This document shows positions 1 through 12,200 of a stretch of DNA of 64,000 nucleotides, piece after piece; position 1 is the first letter of the stretch; each line of letters opens with the position of its first letter. The DNA lies in contig NW_019775575.1 in the NCBI RefSeq assembly GCF_001039355.2, forward strand, positions 62,001 through 126,000, in the 5' to 3' direction. The translations under genes and the position numbers were made by a program. The notes below the pieces were generated by a model that did not search any database, was not told the origin of the DNA, and saw nothing but the letters and a program-made list of their open reading frames with translations. Source of the DNA: Lingula anatina. Its lineage: Eukaryota; Brachiopoda; Lingulata; Lingulida; Lingulidae.

Positions 1-40
1 TCAATTATTTTAATAAATCTGCTGCCTTCTGCTGTTGTAG

Positions 41-243
41 AATCTTTCAAAGGCCACTTTGGTCCAGTCCACTGTGTCCAGTTCAGTCCTGATGGTGAGC
101 TGTATGCTAGTGGCAGTGAAGATGGCACCCTAAGATTGTGGCAGACCACAGTGGGGAAAACATATGGACTCTGGAAATGTGTACAGTCTGAAGATATTGT
201 GGAGAACTCTGACTCCGCTCCACAGATCAAAGCTGAAGATTGA
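41..243 (+). CDS. STRAP: STRAP, C-terminal exon (partial)
   Basis: This is the last coding exon of serine/threonine kinase receptor-associated protein, a WD40 scaffold known for TGF-beta receptor/Smad7 inhibition and as a partner of the SMN complex. A tgttgtag acceptor ends at 40. The exon starts in phase 1, encodes 66 whole residues and stops with TGA at 241-243. It carries the final WD40 blade: [28 protein letters not shown], then [10 protein letters not shown], which follows the STRAP C-terminus closely. The tail after that blade is short (about 20 residues, ending KAED) and lacks the longer acidic segment of vertebrate STRAP. The rest of the gene lies upstream of the window. Identification is by family similarity. 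Confidence 0.9.
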
Positions 244-482
244 CGTTTTAGGTTATCCTTGAGAGGAAACCAGTGTAGGCAGAATGACAGGATATTGGAA
301 TTGTGTCCACTCTCATGTTGACACTGCCACATAAATTAAAGCTGGAAATTATTAGATGTTGTGAACTTGGTCAGTTTGTATTGTATTGTCTCATTGCCAC
401 ACACTATTTGCTGTATGGCCTTCATTTGAAGTATTGTGGAGAATTCAGACACTGCCATCAGTCAAAGTTGAAGATAAATGAC
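187..482 (+). repeat. Degenerate tandem copies of the STRAP 3' end
   Basis: The last 50 or so coding bases of STRAP (about 190-240) recur in the 3' UTR at about 427-476. The stretch GAAG-A-TATTGTGGAGAA, then GAC, CTCC/CTGCC and a CAAAG-TGAAGAT ending, is shared with scattered changes. A weaker third copy lies at about 296-345. The copies are diverged and are not read as protein. Confidence 0.55.
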
Positions 483-504
483 TAGATATTTTCAGAAGTT
501 AACC

Positions 505-538
505 AATAAAGGCAACCCCTAAATACTTTGGAAATAAA
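505..538 (+). terminator. Candidate STRAP polyadenylation signals
   Basis: Two AATAAA hexamers at 505-510 and 533-538 lie 260-295 bases after the STRAP stop, a normal distance for a short 3' UTR. Which one is used cannot be told from sequence. Confidence 0.5.
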
Positions 539-543
539 TCCAG

Positions 544-2658
544 GCAGTAATTTTGTCAGCTGTGCTATGTAAAGTTAGAATAATTGTAGTTTCTTCTCAG
601 GTAGAGGCCACTATAACACCTGTAGTCTTGTTCCCTGGTTAAAGTGTCTTGGAAGACACTGATATTAAAGTGGTAATAACCTGAAATTTCACAGTTGTTT
701 GAAGAAACTATCATTTTAACTTTGGAATTAAGATTAAAAAAAAACATATTCAGTTTACAAGTATTGGAAAATGGAATTTGCTGCATCATAATTATAATGG
801 TGTAATAAGACTACCCTGTATGACTGCAGCCATGTGCTACACTGGTCAATATGTATAACTGAATACCATTAAGGCCTCATTGGATTTTTGTTTGACATAT
901 TTGTAAAAAAAAAATAATAATAAAATTGGAAGTCAGCCACTTCGTATTTTAAAATAGAAATCCACATTTCAACACTGAATGAATGAACTTCACTGTGTTA
1001 AGATCATAAACAGTTTAAATTTGGATGAAACATTCCACATAAAGGTTACTCAAACTTTTTTTGAATAACAAAGGAAGTTCAAACATCCTTCTCCTGTTTC
1101 TGAGTCAAGTTAGTTGCTGCACTTTTGGTCAAAACAAAAAAGAAACTTTTGAAACCTGCAAACCGAGTCCTGACACAGAAACACAAGTAAATAGCCAGAC
1201 ATATTACTTATAATTGTTTTTTTTTTCACACAAAAAACATGCCAATGTAGAGTTTGAAATATAGGTTGGCTCAACATTATAATAGTGAAACCTTTTAACT
1301 AATAACTTCAACTTTTAATGTGAAAAATTTATAACCTCTCTTTTTTCTAAGAAGCACATTTTCAAGTATTCAATGCAACAAGTTTTAATCTTAAAATATT
1401 TCTTTTTGTCATTGTCATATTTGAGAAGAAATGATGTGGCTAATGTGAAGCAGCTGTACATGTGTTAATGTTCTCTTTTAACACTAATTCTCAGTGATAG
1501 TGAATTATGAGTTATGAGAAAATGTACATTATTGCTCTACTGTATCCATTACTGTTCAAATGTATCATTCCAACAAAAAGAGACATTTTCTGGTGATATA
1601 TGCACAGGTTGAATAGTAGTGATGAAGCAACTAACCTTGGAAAAAAGGAGTTTCTTAGGCACAATGACAACATATGACAGGATCAATGTCTTTTGTTATA
1701 AGCTAGAGATGGTTTCATCTATTCAAGGGTCATGATAGGGTGTAAGACAAAACTACAATGCACATTCATATTTATTTAGGCTACATAAAAAAGCTGATTT
1801 TGTTCTAATTTCCAGTCAGTTGAAACTTCTGATTATGAGAACATGTTTGATAAATGCCCACTTTTTTCAACCCCAGTTTAAATAAACCTGTATATTAAAT
1901 ATGTACGGATTAAATCTCATCCCATAAAAACATGTCACACACAACCAAAACTGTAGTTATTGTCTTCAAAAGTTGAAAACATGCAATAACATTTTTATGT
2001 AAGAAGGCTGCTATCTTAAAATTTACGACTTACATTACTAAAAGAACATATCCATACTCCCTCTTTTAATCTTGGTAATCTAACCAGTGGTTTGAATATT
2101 TGCCTTGACTCAAGTCTGAACCAAAATAATGTTCAGAAGAATTGAAATTTTGTTTAAAAATAATAACAATAAAATAAAATAAAAAAAGGTAGAAATCATG
2201 ACCTTTCCCTGCATATGGCAGTCATTCAAATACAAAATTCTCAGATCTGTTGGCACCTTTAAATTGTACCTGCTTTACGTTATTGTTGCCTTTTCGATCA
2301 CCACCCGCTGGCCCGTAGAAGCTGACTCAGCGCTGGCGATGTTTTGTGTAGAATTGGTTTCTCAATTAAATCTGGGGAAATTCCTAAAAAAAAGTCAACG
2401 ATTGTATTTATTTGTGAAATGAAACCTCGATAATATTATAAAAATAAGTAAATATCACAGCCAACCTAGACCTTCTAGTAATCAGCGTTCGTACTATGCG
2501 CCTGTTTGCCTTTTCTTCGGCTCGAGCAACGCGCATGTGTGAAACGAAACTCAATATGGTGGATCAAATAGCAGCCGTCTCAGCTTACAAGTCAAAGTTT
2601 CTTCATCCCCGTCGATATTATTCGCCCAGAGCTGAAACGGGCATTATCAGGCTCAGCC
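544..2658. other. STRAP-SOBP intergenic DNA and SOBP 5' region
   Basis: AT-rich DNA with no gene that I can support. The last 180 bases (about 2480-2658) are noticeably richer in CpG and GC and probably hold the SOBP promoter and 5' UTR. An in-frame TAG at 2569 precedes the SOBP start codon. I saw no TATA box that I would defend. Confidence 0.4.
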
Positions 2659-3162
2659 ATGGAAGGAGAAGGAGCAGCAGCAAACTTGAAGGAGAAGGGG
2701 AAAGCCGTAGTTGTTGTGAAAGAAGAACCGAAAGATGACATCAAGGTAAACATCGTCTGCTAGCAGAGTAGAGAACAGCAGTAGTGTAATATCACGGAAT
2801 CGAAAACATTGCGCCACAAAACGATCGACTATCTTAGGAGATGAAATGATCGCGGTAGTAACATGTAGTCAGGTGCTATAGGAATCCTCTAACCGGCGGT
2901 AATTCAGATATGTTTCTTGTAGCTAACCTAAACAACTGATCCCTCCAAATTGCATGTTCAGAATTTTAAATGAAATGCGCAGAGTGAGCAATTACACCAG
3001 CGAATTACCCATTCCAGAATGTGTGAAAGCATGAAGGAAATATATACGAGAGCTACACGTAAATGACATTTATTTTTTCATAAAATATTGATTATAAAAA
3101 ACATTTTGTGCAAGAAAAAAAGGAAGAATAAGAAAGCGTTTTCATTGTGCACCAATTCGTGT

Positions 3163-3200
<38 letters not shown>

Positions 3201-6200
3201 ATGCATGAATACACATGCTTACCAATATAAGTTAATTCTTGAAGAAATATCAGTTATGTGAAACAAACTTCACGGTGATGATATAGAAAAGAGAGAGAGA
3301 GAGAGAGGGTATAAAAGGGATGTTTTTACCAGATTTAAAAATTTATGAATATATTGGTAGTACATGTCTTGCCCTGTTTGATTAAAGCTTGAAAGTTTCT
3401 AAATTTAGAAATAAGGTCAAATTCAGATTATTTAAATTATTTGTTATAAGCCACTGCCAATTTATGCATTATTATGGCAACATGGATTCATTAACATAAA
3501 ATTCCTTGGTAGTGTTGTGTGATCAGTTTCTGATTTACTTTTTTAATTTATGATGATAAAGAAAATTTAACTTTGCTTGAAGATGAATAAATGCCAGGGT
3601 TTTGGCAAAAACTCAAGTCTGAAGATATTTGGAATTTGTTAGATTATAATTTTCTTTAGACCACAGTGTAATGCATCTGAGTTATGGTATCCATAAATTG
3701 TGAACTGGCATTAGTAATGTGACTCTAATATCCTATCCTTATATTTTAAGTATATCAGTCAGTATTAACAAATAACTGTTCCCATAAGGTACGTATAAAT
3801 TTGATTAACTTGTTAGATTTTAGATAAAAACAAATGGAGTTTTAATGCATCAAGATGAAAGTGGTCTAATATCCTGAAAAAGGCATGATAATATCATTCT
3901 TCAAGTTTGTTATGTTTTACCTGACATGGTGTTTTCAGTGGTAAAACTATACTGATGTTACAGACTTGAGAGGAAACTGTGTTCATAACTGCCTCATGTC
4001 TGAAGCAGGAGCCAAACACATACACAAGGCGAACCCTGTCTGCTGCTGTTTCCAGGACTGGTAACTTGCAGGCATGAGTATTGCAGGCTGTTTTCAGCTG
4101 CTGCAAAATGATATGGGTTATCCACAACACTGCTAGGTCAGGCCACTGGAGCAGATAGCTTGCTGGGGTATCAAATATCTTCCTTCTAACAGCTTGAAAG
4201 TCTGCGTTTGAAGTTTTTTTCACCATGCAGATTTTAGATTGAAAATTGTGTGCATTTGTGCCAGAATTGGTTGTCATGAGGTGGATGTGGAGTCACCGAT
4301 GATATGGTAATTCATATTTTGCTTGCATAATTGTTGTTTTAATTATCTGCTTGATGAGCTTATCTTTCAATTTCCTTTCATTTTAGGTTAACAGAAATTA
4401 TACCTTTTAAATGGCAGGTGCATTTCAAAAAGGAGTCATTATAGCTGTTGTTTCAGCAATTGAAGGGACCACTGGAAAAATTGAGTGTGTAAATTTTATA
4501 CTGTTCTGTGTAGCTTTTACCAGTTTCACCATTCATGTTTTCCTGTCCTGTTTTGAAGATGTTGTCATGTCGATGTAATGTTGTCTTTATCTTAGATTAA
4601 AAAGTACACAAAGCTATTGTACATTTGAACAATAAAATGTACAAGAACTGAAGTCACCTGTTACTGAATTTGATGCTGTATTATATATTTCTGTTTAATC
4701 ATTAAGGAGTTTCAGTGTGGTGATTGTTGTATTTTACTGTGTGCTCTTCTGGTACATTCAAGCTCAAACAGCGTGAAAGTTAGTTTTGTCAATACCACTT
4801 CCTTAGTGAATAATAATTACAGATATTTACCCATATCAGGTAACACCACCCAGGTGGAGAGCCCATAAAACATTTACCTTCAGACACTTTTACACCAGAT
4901 CAGTATGAAAAGGAAAAAATGTATAAAAGATGCCTTATACGTGACTTTTCTATATTGTCGGAAGAAAACTTATCGTTTGATTATTAAAAGGATAATAATT
5001 AATTGTATTGAAAACATATCGATGACTTTTGTATTAATAGACATTGGGGTTTTAATGGGTGGTTAACCAAGTTATGTATACATGTCTTTAAAGAGGCAAA
5101 ATGTTAAATTTTCTGTGGTTGAAAGTATATCTGAAAAAAAAAAGAAAAAAAAAAAGAGAAAATCTCCCAGGCAGAAATGTGTTAATCAGTTCTAGTTAGC
5201 ACAAAATGTGGTCTAGATTTATGCACAGATGTGTAATTTTTTCATTCTGTATTCTTTTGAAAACTGAGCCAGTGGTCTTTCTTCTCTCTCTTTTTTTGTT
5301 GTCATCGAATCTAGTTGTATGAAAAAAGTTAATCTTGGCAGGATCAGCTTTTGTAATGCTGAAATTACATGCACAAGACTACCCAATATGAAAGCTAACC
5401 CTTCTTTGTAGAATGTGTTTATGCAATAAATGAAAGTCAAAATCCATTTGATGTTACCTGATCGCTTGAGCAAATGTATGTAATTTGATAATGTGTGGCG
5501 TCAAATGGGCTTCAAACCATCTATTTATGCAGTGTCTTCTTGCATCAATTTTTTCCATGCCGGTAATTATGTTTACCATTTGTATTTGTCTTTTAGTAAT
5601 TTAATCTCAGCATTGGAGTTGTGCTTACAGATCTGTCAAAAGCCAGAATTTTTAGCCATTTCCTCACAGCGTCTGCCTCCCTAACCCTCCCTTATCCAAT
5701 TTCAGCTAGGCCAATCTTGAGACTGTTTGCATCCTAGATTAACTCATTGAATTAGTCATAATTTTCAACGTGTTCAAAATAAGTCTGAAAGCACTTCACA
5801 GCAGAAAAGAGGTGCAGCGCAGTGTGCTATCATGGCAGTGCTCTAAACCCAGAGAGTCAATAGGATTATATTCTGTGTTTGATGACAATTGCACACCACC
5901 CATCCTTTTCCCATTTTGTAGTCCATTAAACTATCAGTTGAAGTGAGTTAAAAATAAGTAACTGAACCTCTGTGCTCTGGTATCAGAGGCCCTTAACCTG
6001 GCATTTGCTTGCTTTTAGATGAAGGGTATCATTTTGCAAGGGAAATGAAAATTCAACCAGAGCCAGGATCGCAAGCTCCTGCTGTGGTGTACTGCCCACT
6101 TACCACATTATATCTTTTATTTGCAAGGTCTTTGGGGATGCATGCAGCAGTATTGTTTTTCCCATTTTCTTTGCAACAATATTAGAAAATGGCTCAGCCT

Positions 6201-9200
6201 AAAGGGTTGGTTTCTCTAGGGTGAATGCATGCATGCTGGAGCGCACTGCGACAGCAGAACGGGGACTTCACTTGGGAGAGTATAGAGATATTTTTTACAC
6301 ATTTAATCAATACCTCCAGAAGCTTCCTTGGCAGTTTTAATTTCATCTCTTGGCTGTTTGAAATCTATGGGCTCTGATTGCAAATTAAAAACAGTTACTC
6401 TCGACATGCCAGCTTCTCTTCTTACCCAGGACAAATAACCTGCTCTGCAATGTGATACTCCTGATTTCCTCTGCTTCAGTGTTGCTTTCCTTTTAAAGAT
6501 TAAATGTACTTTGAAAAGATCTTTGATATTTAATGTAATCCCTACAGCTTTTGTGTTTGGTAGCATTTTGTGAAGATATTATTAGTTTTCAATAGCATTG
6601 TGTAATCAATACAGAGAGATTGAATATCAGCAATTTCCTCTGACAGAGTATACTGCTCACTGCAGTGGGTTTCCAACAAGCATTGAGGGAAATTTTACTG
6701 CTTCAGAATTGTGATCAGAGTATTCGGTTGTTTAAAATTCATCTGCATTATCCAAATATGTCTTCTTGATGGGCCCGTCTTGATAGTCCTTTGTTTTTCA
6801 AAACTGTCTTACAAAAATGAATTACATTCATATGACTTGACAGAAGAGAGAAAACTTATTCCTAGAAAGTTCAAAATATAATTGACAAAACTTTATTAAA
6901 AAGTTTAAAGTGAAGAAAGAAAACTTAATGAAATAAAAATATTAAAGACCTTAAACATTGAGATAATTTTTTCTAAGTTTGGTTTGTAGTCTAACATAAA
7001 CACCTTAATGGATTTCATTCTAAATGCAGCTCCTATTAGCATATTTGTAGATGCCTTCTTGTGCTTGTTCAACAGAAAGTGATATGGAAAAGCTTACATT
7101 TATTAACAATCTCCGATTTCTTTCTACAGGTGGCATATTGAGTTATGACCAGTAGGTAACATGTTAATGTCTGACTGTATATCACTTTCAGTAGAAAAAA
7201 AAAGTACAGTTTTGAAAGAACAGTTCATTTTTCTCTTGCAGGTAATTATTTACTTTGTTGCAGAAAAGGATTGCTTGATGCGTTTGTTGTTTGATAATGC
7301 ATTGTTTTATATCTTTAAAGAAGAAGTTCGCTTATATGCTCACTTTGATTAAAAATGCATCTTTTGCTTACTTAGAATGTGTCTACAATCCTTTTTTATG
7401 ACAGCACAAAGAACTTGTTGACATTTTTGCATTGTCTGTCCATATGTCAGCTTGAGCTGTTTATTTTAATGTTATTTTTGTGATATATACCCCATAAGTG
7501 TCAAAACATATTTTTGTTTTACCTGAAATTGCTAGTAGACTTTGTTTAGTATAAAGGTAAAATCAGCTTATTTTGTTAAAAATATCTGTATATTTTCAAG
7601 CTTTACTGTCCAGAATTTTACATTTTCGCAAGTGCAGTATCTTGTTTAGTTTTCTGAGAATCTAGGATATGTTTTTAATGCTGCAGTTGCTTGTGGTAAT
7701 AGAACTTACTATTGGCATTTATTAAAGTAATATGGTAAGACTTTTTTCTTTTTCGTTTGATTTTATATTAACATAATGTATGAAAAAAGACCAATTTGAC
7801 TTAAGGAACTGGTCAGAAAACAAGTTTTTGTATAATTTGTGATTTTGAAAATAGTGTCTAGATAATTAGTTCCAGCACGAAAGGAATCTTCCCAGAGTTT
7901 GGCAACAAGACTTGTATGGTAATTCAGAACAAATTACATGTAAGTTGGTGTCATGAGGTAAGTTAAAATACTAGTTGCCCAAATAGGCAAGTGACTTTTT
8001 TCTACATATAGTTGTCAGACTTTTACCTCACCTGACTGAGGTTGTCCAAAAATAAGAATAAACAAATAAATAAATCAACAAATAAATTAATAGCAATTTA
8101 AGTACAAGAGTATTTGGGGAGGGCAAACCAATATCAGGGCAGGTCAATTCCCATTATTAATTAATTTCATTCTCATTATTTATTAAAAATGTATGTTACT
8201 TTTGGATTAGGATGTAACCTAACAAACCAACAAAGGCAAAAACATATACAACCACCTTGGTGGAGGTGAAAATAAAAAAAAATCTCCAAGCTAAAAAACT
8301 TGCAAGCCTTTATTTGTGGAAGGGGTGGCGCAGCAAGTGAATTTGAATAAAAGTTTGGGAAAGCACTTGCCCAAAGTACAAATGCCAAAAAAATGTTACC
8401 GTATTGCTTATCCCTTCTTTCTTTACCTATTTGACTTACCTACAAACATCAGTCAAAAACTGTTAAAGGCATCCAGTGTAGGATTTAAAGTGCATTCTAA
8501 GTGTACAAATAGCTTCTTGTTGAACTTATCTGAGGGCAATTTAAACTTTTAAAGCATAAAATGACAGATAAATGGCCTTAATCAGTATTACAAAAAATAT
8601 TCATATTCACTGTCCACTGCGAACCTTAGTAGTCAGCCATCTTAACACACTTTGTAAATAGCATGGTTCACGACACGAGAGTCTCATGATATCCAAAAAT
8701 AATGAAATAAATAAATATGAAGATACATGTAAGTGTAAACAAGAATAAGCACTCTTTCCTCCTGAAATGGTCAACGTTTTTTGCAAAATTGTATTTAGAT
8801 TGTCAATTGAAACTTGATGTAGGTTGTATGTGTTTTGTCATCAAAACACTGTTTTACTCTAAAGTTATTGATAAAGCCATTTTGAAAACTATTTAAAGCA
8901 TGTTCCCCATGTTCACAGAGAAATAAGAAGGAATAACAACTCTGTTTACTAATCATTGTAGTAGTTTATCAAATTGCACCTTCAAAGAAGATTTTGAATG
9001 CTTTTTATCTTCACTTTGGCAATGAATGAAGGCACTAGTAGGAAGTATTCTAGAAATAAATGAATAATTTTTTCTGAAATTGTTATGTATTTTTAAAGGA
9101 AGTCTGTTATAATATGATATATGATATATATTAATGAACAAATTCTTATCGTTAGATGATTTCCTGGGCAATGCAGATAAATTGGGAAAATATTTTTTTG

Positions 9201-12200
9201 ACAATGACCCATTTTCTTATGAAAAGGACAGCAGAAGAGAAGATGGAATGACTGTCCTCTGAGACTGCTCCACTGAAATGAATCCAACTTGAATAGATAG
9301 CTGAGTCCGTATTAATTTTGTTATTAAGTTTCTTATTTCAGATGTATCTTTTTACCATTTGAGCGTGAATTTGGCATTTTATCTCATTACACCATGATTG
9401 ATTAGGGTATAAGCTTGGCATTTGATTACCATTTGCAGTGAGCCTGTCCCACCAAGATGACAGTCAGAATTTTCCTGCAGTCATTGAATATGTTACCACG
9501 CCCCTTAAAAAATATGTCAATATTCACAGGACTATAATTTGGTTATGAAGTGTAACTTGCATGCAACTGTGATAGGAATTTAATGCTATTGCAGTTATGA
9601 ATTATCAGTATATTCAAGGGTGACAAGTTAGTTTAGAAGGCTGGTTTGAAATGATTTTGTCTTAACATGACGCTTAGCTTTAATAAACTAAATTTAGATA
9701 GTATGGGAAAGTGTACGTTTGTCTTAATGCCATGATCAAGAAATATGAAAAGATCAATTAAATAACTAAATGTTTCTGAGGTTAATTAGATAATGAAGGA
9801 AATTTATGATTATAAACAACAATGTGCTGTATATATTTCTATACATGTATACCTCATTTGTGACAAGTGTATTTGTAAGACACACACTGTAATAGCAGTG
9901 ATAAACAAATAATAAAGTTTAGATTGACAAATGACCTTTATTGACACAGCATTGGTTGCAGGATTACATATTTATTAAACAAATATCAATAGCTGATGGG
10001 ATTTAGAACATGTTTACTTAAATTTGCCAAGCCTTAGTATTTCATTCAACACATTGTCATGATTATCAGAGGTGCTAGGTGTTCAGACTGACTAATTAAT
10101 TTTTACAAACTTTAAATTTAAGGGTTAAATGTTGACTGGTATATTCAAGTGTCATGAGTTGCAGTCTGGGGTAATGCAGTCAACTGATGAGGGTTTACAG
10201 AACATTTCAAGCTGTGATGGCTTCAGCGAATGTTTTGAATATATATAATTGAAAAAAAAAAGCAATGATGATATAATACCTTTGTTATATCTGTTTTTTT
10301 TTCAGGACTTTCATGTTTACAACTTTGGTGTCTTATGTGCCCACAATAGAGATCCTGACCTTCTGAATCTTAACATATCATATTCCAGCAATGAATCTCC
10401 TTTGTGATTTCTCATGGTGTATGATTTCTCATGGTAGATATCAGTATTTGTAACGTCTACCAGGAATGGATAGCTCTTTGTTGTTTTTTCATCCACAAGG
10501 TGTATGATGCATATTGACATTTTCAACTGGTTCGAGAAACTTAATAATAAAAAACCTTTGCTGGTGATGCAAATAAGTTTCTAACTGTTCTGAAGATCAA
10601 ACAATACAAAGATATGAAGCTGATAAAACAGTGCTTTGATAGGGTTATTATATTCTGTAAAGTGAAATTTACTGTCACTTATTGTTAGAATTCTGTGTGC
10701 TTAATTGATCGTGTGAGGAAGGTCTAGGATTGAATCACCTTGAACTATCCATTTGCTCTGAAATATGATATCACAAATAAATAATTCAGGCAGACATGCG
10801 TCTCATATTTAAGCCTGTTGGATATTTGGGATTCATTTAAACTATTTTTGACTGATTCTTTTGCAATTGATTCCAATAGTATTTATTGCATTTATTTTTT
10901 TTTTTCATTATTGCAATTCTTTTCGTGCTTCCTTTGTTGCAGTTGTTGGTTGTTGGTATTGATAACATGTGTATTGTGACATGAACATTTAAATACTCTG
11001 TAAAATATAGTATTTTCACGAGGTAGTGTCTCTTACATTATCAGTGTAACATTATCCCTAGAGTGTCTGAAATATATATAGTCCAAAATCAATCTGTAGA
11101 TTGCCCTGGATCATGTATAGCTAGTCATACTCTGAAAATGAATGAAAGTACATTATGTACGTATTTATCAGTCCAATCATATACATATGTACATATATTA
11201 TTGAACATATTTTTCTCCATGTCTTCTTTTGTGTTTGTGCGTGGCTTGTTATAAGATGGACATATTCTGAAGAGGTTTTGTGTTTTAAACAATGAACAGA
11301 GGTTAAATAAATCATTTTGGATCATAATTAGATTCAAAACTCTTCTTTGTGAGATCATTTAAGAGCAATTGAAGAGATTTGAAACCTAATCATACACCAG
11401 GTAAGTGGTTTAAAATTTAGTTTTCTCTTCAGAGTCCATCCGCCAATATTTGTGAAGTGCATCAATTTATCTGAAACTAATTCACTCTTACGTGTACTTA
11501 TTTTTTTGACAATATAATTGTCTTTGCAGAATTTTGCTGAGAACACCATGAATGAGCTCCTTGGTTGGTATGGGTATGACAAGGTGGACAGCAATGACAC
11601 TCAAGCCCTTGACCTGCAGAGGTTTGCCTCAGGCACCCCAGGGGATAATGAGAGCACCTGCAGCAGTGAAGATGGCAGCGAGGACAGCAGGAGGATACGA
11701 GGAAGAGGAGAAGGAGCAGGTACATGTATAAAAACAGAACTTTTGACCTGGAAAAAGGTTTGGAAAAATAAACATAAGTGGTGATCAAAGTCAAAAATAG
11801 TTCTCCATTTTCTTGGGCATAGTTTTCCATTTGTTCTTATTTAGAAGTACAAGATCCTCCTGTGACACTCCCAAAATAATCTTATTAGATGTGTTGCATT
11901 GATATCAGCTCATGGTAATGAGACATGTATGGCAGTATGTACATGTTATTTATGACAATGGTTAGTTTACTTGCTTATAATTAATGTTTGCCTACAATAT
12001 TTATATGTGTGTGTTGTTTTTCTAGTCTCTCTGCATTCAGACTCCCTGCTCGCAGCTCAACACCAGAACTTGGTTTCTGCTCTAAATAAAGCAGCAGCAA
12101 AGCAAGCCAAAGGTGAGTTAAGACGTCTTTCACTTGTTGAACACAAGAGATGTGAGTCATAGTGGATGAAAAAGTGAAAGAAAAGGCACTAACCCCTTTG

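Larger units (their letters stand above)
2746..11529 (+). other. SOBP intron 1
   Basis: An 8.8-kb intron from donor aag|gtaaac to acceptor gcag|AAT. It holds microsatellites near 3.2-3.3 kb and long AT-rich stretches. At about 5.69-6.76 kb the base composition is more balanced and free of homopolymer runs. I found no transposon ends and no extra coding exon that joins in phase. Confidence 0.6.

Noticed and set aside
3894-4277. 127-codon minus-strand open frame in SOBP intron 1
   Set aside because: No recognisable domain, no supporting splice structure or start context. It is within what chance allows over 64 kb.
11498-11830. 110-codon minus-strand frame over SOBP exon 2
   Set aside because: It is the antisense shadow of a well-supported coding exon.
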